Shown here in pieces: positions 1 to 7,633 of a stretch of DNA of 36,821 bases (the first letter of the stretch is position 1; the number at the start of each line of letters is the position of its first letter). The stretch covers positions 1 through 36,821 of the forward strand of contig JAKAXM010000023.1 of the NCBI GenBank assembly GCA_021816625.1. Reading direction: 5' to 3'. Below the pieces are notes generated by a model, which ran no database searches, had not been told where the DNA came from, and saw only the letters and a program-made list of their open reading frames with translations. Source of the DNA: Pseudomonadota bacterium. GTDB taxonomy: Bacteria; Pseudomonadota; Gammaproteobacteria; Acidiferrobacterales; Acidiferrobacteraceae. The position numbers and the translations under genes are program-made.

Positions 1-42
1 AAGAAGACCTTCAAGAAACCCAAAGATCCCCACCGGGGATGA
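1..42 (+). CDS. C-terminal end of an upstream gene (partial)
   Basis: Frame 1 from the first base reads a short lysine-rich tail, KKTFKKPKDPHRG, and stops at TGA (40-42). Basic tails like this are common at the ends of RNA-binding proteins and helicases, but 13 residues are too few to name a family. The other two forward frames run on without resembling anything. The 22-bp palindrome beginning 14 bases after the stop fits the end of a transcription unit. This is an inference from a very short stretch and the segment could also be non-coding. Confidence 0.35.
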   Translation, partial: KKTFKKPKDPHRG

Positions 43-55
43 TGTCTCCAGGATT

Positions 56-77
56 ATGGCTTCCCATGGGAAGCCAT
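56..77. repeat. 22-bp perfect palindrome
   Basis: The half-site ATGGCTTCCCA is followed immediately by its exact reverse complement, giving a perfect 22-bp palindrome without spacer. A 6-bp hairpin (26-31 with 35-40) lies just upstream, overlapping the end of the putative upstream frame. No T-run follows on either side, so a classical intrinsic terminator is not obvious. It could be a dyad operator, a cruciform or an RNA stem. Confidence 0.6.
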
Positions 78-601
78 GGCAGGCCTTACAGGCCCATGTA
101 CGATGCGATTGCCTCAGCCCTACCGCGCGGTCTTGGTCGGGGAAAACACATTCATACGTCTCCCGACCCTCCAGGGCGGCCACGCCGAAGCTTACGGATG
201 CAAATAGGGGTTCAACGGCGACGGGTCTGCGCCCTAACCTGCATGGGTCATGTCGGCGCGCGGACGATTATGGGGGGATGTTTCCGGGTACCCAACCGTA
301 GACGCGGTGTAAGGTGGGGTAGGCCCGCCGTCATGACGCACCTCGGATAAGCACTCTCGGAGTCAGGTTCGCAGCGCGCGTATTTCTCCGAAACTGCCGC
401 CTCACCGGATAGGGGACAAAGAGGACCTGAACGACCAACGCCACGAGACCGGGTCCCTTCCCATTCGAACGATCCAGGCTCACCGCGCCAGAGGCCTGCC
501 CTCCCCGGGGTAGCTCCCTCCAGAACGGGGCCCATCCGAGCCATTATCAGAGACCGATCACGATGACGACACCTAGGGTGACAACCGCCGCCCCTTGCGC
601 T
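78..601. other. gene-free stretch
   Basis: About 520 bases with no convincing gene. Short open frames exist on both strands, but they are rich in Arg, Pro and Gly, match no family I know, and lack ribosome-binding sites. I see no tRNA, CRISPR or clear terminator here. It is downstream of fdhD, so it should hold the 3' end of that transcript. Confidence 0.5.
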
Positions 602-1495
602 TCACACCCCTTCATCGGGGCCGCTCGTAACCCACATCGCGGCTGCGCTCTCCTTGCTGCCCGCGATCTCACACCCCTCTGCCATCGACGCCATACGCTC
701 CTTATGCGTATAGATCGTCATACGGCCTTCACGCGCATAGGCAATCACCGTGATCCCCGCCTCCTCAGCGGTCCGCACCGCGAGGCCGCTTACACCCGAA
801 ATCGCTACCACTACCGGAACACAAAGACGAATCGCCTTGTGTACGATCTCGAATGTAAGTCGCGAGGATATCGCTAAAACGCGCAGCGCCGTAAGATCCC
901 ATGCCTGCCGCACGGCCCAGCCCGCCACCTTGTCCACCGCATTATGTCTTCCGATATCCTCGCGCACCACCTGCTCGGACTGCCCAATCAGGATGGCCGC
1001 ATGCGCCGTGCCGGTACGTCTATTGATGTCTTGCCGCACCTGCATGTTCTGCAATGCATCCGATATCTCGCCAACGGATATTCGCCGTCCGATCTCAATC
1101 TTATGACGCACCGCCAATCGGTCATCGATACGGGGTACCCCGCATAGCCCGCAACCGCTCGCCCCTATGACACCGCGCGCCCGCCCGCGCGCGACGCGCG
1201 CCATCGCGTCCGGAAGCTGCACGTAAATGGCGTACATACCGCGGAATTCCACCATCTCCCACGCCAGGACATCAGCGGCTTTACCGATTAGCCCATCGGA
1301 AAAGAGAAACCCAAAGAGAAAATCCTCAAGGTCGCCGGGCGTCACCATCATGACCGCGTAGGCCTGCGCATTGATCACGACCGACACAGGCGTTTCCTCG
1401 AGAAGCTCTTCCCTCCTCACGAATACGCGTCCGTCGCTTTGGCGAACGGTCGCTGGTCGCGGATCTACTCTTTCTGGGCAGGATTGTCCGCGCAT
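602..1495 (-). CDS. fdhD: FdhD sulfur carrier for formate dehydrogenase-type molybdoenzymes
   Basis: 297 residues. FdhD proteins take sulfur from IscS and deliver it to the bis-MGD molybdenum cofactor, making the sulfido ligand needed by FdhF-type enzymes; they act in the cytoplasm. The family's sulfur-binding CxxC loop is present as CGLCG (Cys115, Cys118). Other family stretches are visible: EETPVSVVIN, the GxxxSDGLI region, the VREDIGRHNAVDK motif that contacts nucleotide cofactor, and SSRLTFEIVHKA. The start is firmly set by AGGGAGG five bases before the ATG. The frame overlaps the small winged-helix gene upstream by 31 bases. That gene lies 4 bases from ydeP, so all three are very likely one operon, and the carrier probably matures the YdeP-like enzyme. 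Confidence 0.95.
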   Translation of the reverse strand: MRGQSCPERVDPRPATVRQSDGRVFVRREELLEETPVSVVINAQAYAVMMVTPGDLEDFLFGFLFSDGLIGKAADVLAWEMVEFRGMYAIYVQLPDAMARVARGRARGVIGASGCGLCGVPRIDDRLAVRHKIEIGRRISVGEISDALQNMQVRQDINRRTGTAHAAILIGQSEQVVREDIGRHNAVDKVAGWAVRQAWDLTALRVLAISSRLTFEIVHKAIRLCVPVVVAISGVSGLAVRTAEEAGITVIAYAREGRMTIYTHKERMASMAEGCEIAGSKESAAAMWVTSGPDEGV

Positions 1496-1734
1496 AACGC
1501 CCTCCCTTTTTCCGTGAGGCGCACCAACACCTGACCGCCTTCGGCTACCTCTTCAATATAGTCCAGGCCGCCTAGTGCCTCCGATGATCCCATGAGCGCC
1601 AACAGCCGCTCCATCTGGCTACGCCGTATTCCGAGCTCCCGCGTGAGATCCATAACCGTTCGCGCACCCGATTCGCACAGCGCGCTCATCAAGGCGACTG
1701 CCAATTCGTCCGTGCTCGTCTCTCTTTGTTCCAT
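1465..1734 (-). CDS. small winged-helix protein between ydeP-like gene and fdhD
   Basis: 89 residues from ATG at 1734 (a TTG one codon upstream is also possible). The gene begins 4 bases after the ydeP-like stop and its end overlaps fdhD. Residues about 12-70 look like a winged helix-turn-helix: a first helix with ELAVALMSAL, then TVMDLTRELGIRRSQMERLL as the helix-turn-helix, and a wing with GGQVLVRLTEKGRAL. This architecture resembles ArsR/MarR-type or Fe-S regulator folds, but no metal-binding cysteine cluster is visible (only two cysteines, well apart). I do not recognise a named family. It may regulate the operon or be an accessory protein of the molybdoenzyme; position favours a link with formate dehydrogenase-like function. 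Confidence 0.75.
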   Translation of the reverse strand: MEQRETSTDELAVALMSALCESGARTVMDLTRELGIRRSQMERLLALMGSSEALGGLDYIEEVAEGGQVLVRLTEKGRALCADNPAQKE

Positions 1735-1738
1735 CAAC

Positions 1739-3991
1739 CTAGGCCGCTTCTACCGTTACCTTTATGGATTTTGACGTCGGTGTCCTTGCCCTATCCGCAT
1801 AACTAGAGAGCGGGACCAACACATTGAGCTCGGGATAGTAGCCCGCGAGACAGCCTTCCGGTATGTCATACGCCACTAACATAAATCCCGACGCCAATCT
1901 CTGCCCATCCGACCAATGCGAAACGATATTCACGAATGCGCCTGCCTTCATGCCGAGCGACTCGATATCGGCGGCGTTCATAAAGCACACATTCCTAATA
2001 CCAGATACACCCCGATATCGGTCGCTGAGTCCGTAAATCGTCGTATTATATTGATCATGACTGCGAATCGTCATGAGCGTAAAGACGCGCTTACTTGTTC
2101 TTGGCACGAACTCCGCGCTTACGGTGTCTGACAGGTTGTGGGCAATGAAGTTCGCCTTTCCGGTTTTGGTATGCCAAATCCGTGAGCGAGGGGCCAAATC
2201 CAGATGGAATCCGCGTGGTTTATGTACACGCTCATTGAAGTTCTCAAACCCTACGACAACCCGCGCAATGCGGTCCCTTATGCGGTCGTAGTCCGTTACG
2301 AGATCCATCCATGGCGTTTTCGATCCCTTCAGTGTCGCTTGCGCCAGATTGGCAATTATCCAACATTCCGACCGCAACTGCGGAGATGCTGGGGCGCGAA
2401 TCCCATGAGATATATGCACCATACTCATCGAGTCCTCGACTGTCACGCCCTGCGGCTTTCCCCCTTGTATGTCGATCTCCGTTCGTCCCAGGCAGGGGAG
2501 GATCAGGGCGCTTCGCCCATGAACAATGTGGGATCTATTGAGTTTTGTTGTCACATGCACCGTTAACTCGCACCGCTCCAGCGCCTTATGAGTCCGTTCC
2601 GTATCCGGTGTCGCATTGGCAAAATTCCCGCCCATGCCCATGAATACCTTCGCGCGCCCCTCCTCCAAGGCGGAAATACTGGCGACAACGTCAAACCCAG
2701 GCTTGCGGGGCGGGAAAAATTCAAATTCGGCGCCCAGCGCATCGAGAAAGGCTGCGGACGGCTGCTCATAGATTCCCATCGTGCGATCACCCTGGACATT
2801 GCTGTGCCCCCGGATGGGTGCAGGCCCCGCACCGGCCTTGCCAATGTTACCCTTGAGCAAAAGCAAGTTAAGCAGCATATGTATGGTCGCGACGGCGTGC
2901 CGGTGCTGCGTGATACCCATGCCCCAGGTGACGATCGCCGCTTTGCCCGTATCGTAAATCTGCCCGATGGTACGGAACTCCTGCCGCGTGAGGCCACTTG
3001 CGCGTACGATCTCATACCAGGAATGCCTAAGAACGCTTTCTTTGAACGCCTCAAACCCATGCGTATGGTCATTGATGAAGGCGTGATCCGGATTCCCGTT
3101 CTCCAAGACATCCCGCACGATGCCGAGCGCTACGGCCAAGTCGCCGCCGATCTTCGGCTGGTAGTAGTGGGTCGCAATCGGGGTGCCCCGATTCGTCAAC
3201 ATGCCCCCTGGTTCCTGGGGATGCGTGAAGCGCTCGAGGCCGCGCTCCCGTAACGGGTTAAATACCAGGATCCGGGCCCCTCTTCGCGCCGCTTTCTGCA
3301 AGGTCCCCAGCATCCGCGGATGGTTGGTCCCGGGGTTATGGCCAAACAACAGCAAGGTGTCCGCTGCGTCGAAATCATCGAGCGTCACCGTGCCTTTTCC
3401 GACCCCTATGGACTCCGGCATGCCTAGACTCGTCGGTTCATGGCACATATTCGAGCAATCCGGCAAATTGTTGGTGCCGAACTCCCGCACAAAAAGCTGA
3501 TACAAAAATGCGGCCTCATTCGACGTCCGGCCTGATGTATAAAAAATCGCCTCGTTAGGAGATGCGAGACCTTGAAGGTGCTTTGCGATGGTCGCAAACG
3601 CATCTTCCCAACTTATGGGCTTGTAGTGATCCGTGCCTGCGTCGTATACCATGGGCTCGGTGAGGCGGCCTTGGTCTTCTAAAAAGTAGTCGTCATAAGC
3701 GGCCAGCGCGCGCACGGTATGGCTTGCAAAGAACTCCCGCGTGACACGCTTGCTGGTCGCCTCGGCGGCAACGGCCTTCACGCCGTTCTCGCAAAATTCG
3801 AAGGTTGAATGGGCGTTTGGCTCAGGCCAGGCGCAGCCGGGACAATCGAACCCTTCTGCCTGATTCGACTTCAACAGGAGGGCTGTCCCTTGGCCAAGTA
3901 CCCCTTCATGACGAAGGTGTTCGAGTGATGAGCGGAGTGCACCCCACCCGCCCGCGGGCCCGGTATACTTTTTGACTTCATGCTCTGCCAT
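1739..3991 (-). CDS. ydeP: FdhF/YdeP-family molybdopterin oxidoreductase
   Basis: 750 residues, close to E. coli YdeP (about 760). The family carries bis-MGD molybdenum and resembles the alpha subunit of formate dehydrogenase; YdeP itself is known from acid resistance and its substrate is not settled. The N-terminal cysteine region reads FDCPGCAWPEP (Cys50, Cys53), then FEFCENG (Cys67), the usual YdeP pattern, which gives three close cysteines rather than the four of FdhF. The molybdenum ligand is probably Cys183 in NMCHEPTS, the position of selenocysteine in FdhF. Later motifs fit cofactor binding: LLLFGHNPGTNHPR, IVTWGMGITQHRHA, LLLKGNIGKAGAG and the C-terminal RSHDQYNTTIYG. AGGGGG stands before ATG 3991. 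Base composition looks lower in GC than in the genes to the right. No small electron-transfer subunit is encoded nearby. Confidence 0.93.
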   Translation of the reverse strand: MAEHEVKKYTGPAGGWGALRSSLEHLRHEGVLGQGTALLLKSNQAEGFDCPGCAWPEPNAHSTFEFCENGVKAVAAEATSKRVTREFFASHTVRALAAYDDYFLEDQGRLTEPMVYDAGTDHYKPISWEDAFATIAKHLQGLASPNEAIFYTSGRTSNEAAFLYQLFVREFGTNNLPDCSNMCHEPTSLGMPESIGVGKGTVTLDDFDAADTLLLFGHNPGTNHPRMLGTLQKAARRGARILVFNPLRERGLERFTHPQEPGGMLTNRGTPIATHYYQPKIGGDLAVALGIVRDVLENGNPDHAFINDHTHGFEAFKESVLRHSWYEIVRASGLTRQEFRTIGQIYDTGKAAIVTWGMGITQHRHAVATIHMLLNLLLLKGNIGKAGAGPAPIRGHSNVQGDRTMGIYEQPSAAFLDALGAEFEFFPPRKPGFDVVASISALEEGRAKVFMGMGGNFANATPDTERTHKALERCELTVHVTTKLNRSHIVHGRSALILPCLGRTEIDIQGGKPQGVTVEDSMSMVHISHGIRAPASPQLRSECWIIANLAQATLKGSKTPWMDLVTDYDRIRDRIARVVVGFENFNERVHKPRGFHLDLAPRSRIWHTKTGKANFIAHNLSDTVSAEFVPRTSKRVFTLMTIRSHDQYNTTIYGLSDRYRGVSGIRNVCFMNAADIESLGMKAGAFVNIVSHWSDGQRLASGFMLVAYDIPEGCLAGYYPELNVLVPLSSYADRARTPTSKSIKVTVEAA

Positions 3992-5301
3992 AGAAACCCC
4001 CTAACGCGATCCCGTATGCGTTGCACCGGGACCCCCAATAACTGCCTGGCCCTAATGCGGCCCGTCATGGTTGCCGCTTGCGTATGTAGCCGTTAACGAC
4101 CGCCTAAAGGCGCGTCATATCGCGTACAGACCACATACCTATAGCTCAAAACGGCCCTTGGCGACAATCACCCCATGGCCAAACCAGAGCGCGATCGATG
4201 AGTAATGCGATTTTAGATTGAGTCGCGAGCTCGCGACTTAAACACACATATACGAACGCATGGCTTACAAGGGGGCCGGCACCTTCAGACCGACATATAT
4301 CGTTCGCCTACAAGACTCGAAAAGAAGCCTTGAGTAAGGGCAATCTACACGGGCATACAATCCCCTGAGAGCGTACGGGCCTGGCACGCCTTCCTTCCGA
4401 TCCCCTCGGGGCCGGAATGAGACCGCTCACCACGGCCCCTTGCGCAGGATATCGAGCTCACCCCTGGAGTGCGCGCCCTGAGCCGCGCTGTTTTCGCGCC
4501 ATACGGCCCCGCAATGGTTCGCGACAAACTCAGGCACCATGCTAGGACCCCCTGGCCTGCTTGACAAGCAAGCTGATACGAAATCTCGTCTCCGGGAACG
4601 AAATCCATGGAAATCACCATTCGGGGGCAGCGCAGATAACACGGCGGCACAAAACGCAAGGCGCCTCGGTTGCGGGCCTTACAGGGGCCGGATGCCGATC
4701 CTAGGACCGCGGGTTACGCCGCTGCCGGCACAGGAGTTACGAGCCATATGAGTCGGGTCCTGCCGAGCGCAAGGATGCCCCAAACGCGGGCCAAACAAGC
4801 TCACCTAGGCCGGCAGCGAAAGTCAGACAGCCCGGAATGGCTTGGGCGACAACGGGCAAAGATGGGTCGATATGCCCGTCTTCCTAAGCGTGCGTAGACC
4901 GCGGAGGCCATGCGTCAGCCAGTATTCCCGTTCCGGCAGGCCGCCCTCTCTTGGCTACGCATTGGCATAGGGGCCCCGAATACGGGGGTGGTCCAGACAT
5001 CCTTATGGTCGCCCCTAGCGGGCCCCCCCGACCGGACCAGGGCGCAAAGCCACGCCTTGTCCTTCTGAGGCCGTCTGAGCCGACGTTTAGGAAGGCCGAC
5101 GGGCCAAGAGGCGTAGGCCTAAGAGCGGAATATCGGCCTCCATCGCTGCGGTCGGGTCTCGTTTTGGGGCCCTCTTTTGTTAAGTCCCGGCCGACCTGTG
5201 ACCCATATAACCCGCACACGTGCCATTTAAGTCCTGCAGGCTCCTACCCATCGGCGCTTCCTGCTAGACTTTGGCTAGTTTGTTCGGGATATTTAAACAT
5301 C
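3992..5301. other. gene-poor intergenic region
   Basis: 1.3 kb without a convincing gene. The part next to the ydeP-like start (about 4130-4330) is AT-richer and must hold that operon's promoter as well as the palindrome described separately. The rest (4340-5250) is GC-rich; its open frames on both strands have Pro/Arg/Gly-rich translations, no ribosome-binding sites and no family resemblance. I find no tRNA, transposase fragment or long direct repeat in it. A weak promoter for the gene at 5302 may lie at 5265-5294 (TAGACT, 18 bases, GATATT). Confidence 0.5.
4218..4241. promoter_or_regulatory. palindromic operator candidate upstream of the ydeP-like operon
   Basis: AGTCGCGAG and its exact complement form a perfect 18-bp palindrome at 4221-4238. 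After one mismatched pair the symmetry resumes with TT and AA, giving a 24-bp interrupted dyad. It lies 230 bases upstream of the ydeP-like start in the locally AT-rich segment. Perfect symmetry without a loop suits a homodimeric DNA-binding protein better than a terminator, and no T-run follows. Which regulator binds is unknown; the winged-helix protein of the operon is one candidate. Confidence 0.45.
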
Positions 5302-5616
5302 ATGCCCATAACTCAGAAGAGAACCCCTGCGCGATCCCAACGGACGTCTGGCAGCACACGCGCCTGTGCAGGTCTCGCCCTTATCGTCGCCATGCTGGGC
5401 GTGACCCCCGGCACCGCCTCGGCCGACATCAACCAGGCGGCCCGCCATATCGGGCAGGGCCTCGGATCCGCGGCCCACACGATAGGACGGGGGGCCAAGC
5501 ACATCGGTCTTGAAATCGGCCATGAGGCCAAACACGTCGGTATTACCATCGGCCATGCCGCCAAAGCCGGCGGTCTCGCCTTCTGGCATGCCGTGAAAGG
5601 GAAAGGCCACCACTAG
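5302..5616 (+). CDS. small secreted protein of 11-residue amphipathic repeats
   Basis: 104 residues, not a family I recognise. Residues 1-41 form a signal peptide: basic N-terminus, hydrophobic core ACAGLALIVAML, and cleavage after TASA. The mature 63 residues are repetitive: RHIGQGLGSAA (48-58), a 7-residue HTIGRGA, then KHIGLEIGHEA (66-76), KHVGITIGHAA (77-87) and KAGGLAFWHAV (88-98), ending KGKGHH. The 11-residue period with small residues at fixed spots (GxxxG at 69-73 and 80-84) predicts an amphipathic helix rich in His and Lys, as in lipid-binding or pore-forming peptides. The frame is open upstream to 4951, but ATG 5302 is the only start giving a signal peptide. No clear Shine-Dalgarno is seen. 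It converges on the pigment operon and shares its terminator; a functional link is unproven. Confidence 0.7.
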   Translation: MPITQKRTPARSQRTSGSTRACAGLALIVAMLGVTPGTASADINQAARHIGQGLGSAAHTIGRGAKHIGLEIGHEAKHVGITIGHAAKAGGLAFWHAVKGKGHH

Positions 5617-5646
5617 GCCACGGCCATAAGCCGGGCCGTGGCCTAG
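5613..5646. terminator. bidirectional hairpin containing both stop codons
   Basis: A perfect 13-bp stem (5613-5625 with 5634-5646) encloses an 8-base loop. The TAG of the repeat protein (5614-5616) lies in the left arm and the TAG of the opposing pigment-operon gene (5643-5645) in the right arm. The hairpin is GC-rich and symmetric, so it can form in both transcripts. No long T-run follows on either strand, so it may act as a transcript-end stabiliser as much as a terminator. Confidence 0.75.
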
Positions 5647-6440
5647 TCCAAAAAGCTAAGCTCCGCCTGGAGCTCACCGGCACGGGGGCAAGGCCACACC
5701 ACGGTAGTGGGCCGGCGCTTGGCTATGGCCTCCAAAAGTGGCAGGGCCCGCGCGGCGGGATTCCCTTGGCGCAGCGCCTCCCGCTCAGTGACCGGCATCG
5801 CCGTCTCCGTAGCGCCGCTACGCGGCTGCCAGCGCCAATCGAGGCGGGCAAGCGGCGATTGCCGCGGCGGTTCCGCACACAAGGCTAGCGCTACCGCAAA
5901 GGGCGCCACCACCTTGCGGACGGACGCCAAGGCGGCCGGCGCCGGCAGATCGTAGGCCACCAAGAGACACGTGCGCCGTGCCGGCAAGGTCGTCAAGGCC
6001 TCGAGCAGGCCGGCTGCGAAGCTCGCATCATAGGCCGACAGGCTCGTCGTGGGGGCGCGTGAGTGCGTTGCAATCCCCCAGTAGCCGCCGGCCGCATTAT
6101 GGACCGAATTGTGAAACAAGGTGGGGGACAGGACCGCTGGCGTCTGCGTCAGGGCCCGGCAATTCTTGTCGAGTATTTCGAGGTCACCGCTGCCCGAGCT
6201 CAAGACCGTCGCGACGCGGGCGGCATCCCATCCTGCCGCGCTCAAGGCCTGCATGCCGACATCGAGGGCATAGCGGGCACTGGCCGGACAGCGGCGCGCC
6301 TCGTTAGGGGACAGGCCGGTCGCCACAGGCGCGCGCAGCGCCGCCCCGAGGGGCCCCGCGCTCGCCAGGGCCGCAAGCCCCTGTTGCCCGTCCAACAAAC
6401 CCGGACCCAACATACCTAAGCCTGCCAGATAGGCGATCAT
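5643..6440 (-). CDS. ketosynthase-like chain-length-factor protein (ApeC-like), inactive
   Basis: 265 residues from the ATG that overlaps the stop of the upstream ketosynthase (ATGA). It matches the single-domain beta-ketoacyl synthase N-terminal-like proteins found beside the true ketosynthase in aryl-polyene clusters, where they form a heterodimer that shapes chain length. Visible features are VLSSGSGDLEILDKNC, the LFHNSVHNAAGGYWGIA stretch, and SLSAYDASFAAGLLEAL. The last aligns with the nucleophile elbow of ketosynthases but has no cysteine there, so no condensing activity is expected. It is about two-thirds the length of a normal ketosynthase, as usual for the family. It is the last gene of the minus-strand operon. 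Confidence 0.8.
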   Translation of the reverse strand: MIAYLAGLGMLGPGLLDGQQGLAALASAGPLGAALRAPVATGLSPNEARRCPASARYALDVGMQALSAAGWDAARVATVLSSGSGDLEILDKNCRALTQTPAVLSPTLFHNSVHNAAGGYWGIATHSRAPTTSLSAYDASFAAGLLEALTTLPARRTCLLVAYDLPAPAALASVRKVVAPFAVALALCAEPPRQSPLARLDWRWQPRSGATETAMPVTEREALRQGNPAARALPLLEAIAKRRPTTVVWPCPRAGELQAELSFLD

Positions 6441-7633
6441 CCGCGCCGCTCCAGCGCCAAGGTGCAATTACTTCCCCCAAAACCGAAGGTGTTGATCAAG
6501 CTCCGGCGCACCGTCGCCGCATAGGCCTGCAGGATCAACCGCGACCCAAAACCCGGATCCATCGCCACCGTATTCGCGGTCCCCGGGATATAGCCTCGTT
6601 CCATGGCCAGACCCGCAAAAGCGACCGCGCACATGCCGGCGGCCCCGAGCGTATGCCCCGTTGCCCCCTTGGTGGAACTCGCCGGCGTGCGCGCAAGACC
6701 CACGTGCGCCAAGGCCAGATCCTCAGCGGCGTCGTTGTGTACGGTCCCCGTGCCGTGCAGATGCACATAATCGACATCGCCGGCCTCCCAGCCCGCCCCC
6801 TCGAGGGCGGCCGCCATCGCCGCACGGGCCCCTTGCGCCTCCGGATGCGGGGCAGTCATATGGTAGGCGTCCGCGCTGTCGCCGACACCGGCAAGAGCCA
6901 ACACACCATCTCGCCAGGGGAGATCGGGTGCCGTAAGGAGGGCAAAACCGGCCGCCTCACCCACGCCAATACCGTCACGGTTCGCGCTAAAGGGTCGCGG
7001 TAGGCCTTTGGCCAATAAGCTCAAGGAATGAAAACCGTAGAGCGTGGTCTCGCACAGGCTATCGACCCCACCGACCACGACCGCTCGACAGATGCCGGCG
7101 GTGAGCCACCGCGTGGCCGTCGCAAAGGCCTTGGCGCTCGAGGAGCACGCGGTCGACACGACCAGGGCCGGTCCCGCGGTACCGAGATAACGGCTCACGA
7201 AATCGCCGCACGAAAAGACATTATGGGTCTCGCGATAGGGGAAGTCGGGTGGCAAGGCCCCGGTGCGCGCAAAATCCGCCGTCCGATAGGCGGCCTCGGT
7301 CGCACTGATTCCGGATGTACTGGTGCCGATCACGACCCCCACGGCCTGCGCGCCGACGCGCGCCCGACAGGCGGCCACGGACTCGGCAAAACCATCGGTT
7401 TCCAAAGCCAGCAAGGCGAGCCGATTGTTCCGGCAATCGTAGCGGGCGAGCGGGTCGGGCATGCGCACATCCTCCAACCCGGCCACACGCCCCACCGTAC
7501 ATGTAGTCCCGTCCCCAAGCGTATGGGCACCAAGGCCCGAGCGGCCGGCGAGGAGCGCCTCATAGTGAGCGGCCCGTCCGCGTCCTAGGGCGCTCACGAT
7601 CGTGTAGTCATGGATAGGCGTCCGGGGCGTCAT
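6437..7633 (-). CDS. beta-ketoacyl-ACP synthase (aryl-polyene type)
   Basis: 398 residues from the ATG overlapping the exporter stop (ATGA). FabF-like condensing enzyme with a complete Cys-His-His set: Cys163 in VVSTACSSSA, His293 in HLHGTGT, His327 in KGATGHTLGAAG with Lys322, plus the glycine-rich C-terminal NTFGFGGSNC. It would condense malonyl-ACP with the growing polyene. The next gene encodes its inactive partner, and an ACP is encoded four genes upstream, so the pair probably works as an iterative type II system. A longer upstream reading exists inside the exporter gene, but translational coupling and the family start favour 7633. Confidence 0.92.
   Translation of the reverse strand: MTPRTPIHDYTIVSALGRGRAAHYEALLAGRSGLGAHTLGDGTTCTVGRVAGLEDVRMPDPLARYDCRNNRLALLALETDGFAESVAACRARVGAQAVGVVIGTSTSGISATEAAYRTADFARTGALPPDFPYRETHNVFSCGDFVSRYLGTAGPALVVSTACSSSAKAFATATRWLTAGICRAVVVGGVDSLCETTLYGFHSLSLLAKGLPRPFSANRDGIGVGEAAGFALLTAPDLPWRDGVLALAGVGDSADAYHMTAPHPEAQGARAAMAAALEGAGWEAGDVDYVHLHGTGTVHNDAAEDLALAHVGLARTPASSTKGATGHTLGAAGMCAVAFAGLAMERGYIPGTANTVAMDPGFGSRLILQAYAATVRRSLINTFGFGGSNCTLALERRG

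Noticed and set aside
39-544. Open frames on both strands in the left-end region
   Set aside because: Arg/Pro/Gly-rich translations, no ribosome-binding sites, no family resemblance, and mutual overlap.
563-3500. Plus-strand open frames across fdhD and the ydeP-like gene
   Set aside because: Antisense shadows of two well-recognised minus-strand genes.
4951-5301. N-terminal extension of the repeat protein
   Set aside because: The extra 117 residues resemble non-coding translation, and the signal peptide begins at ATG 5302.
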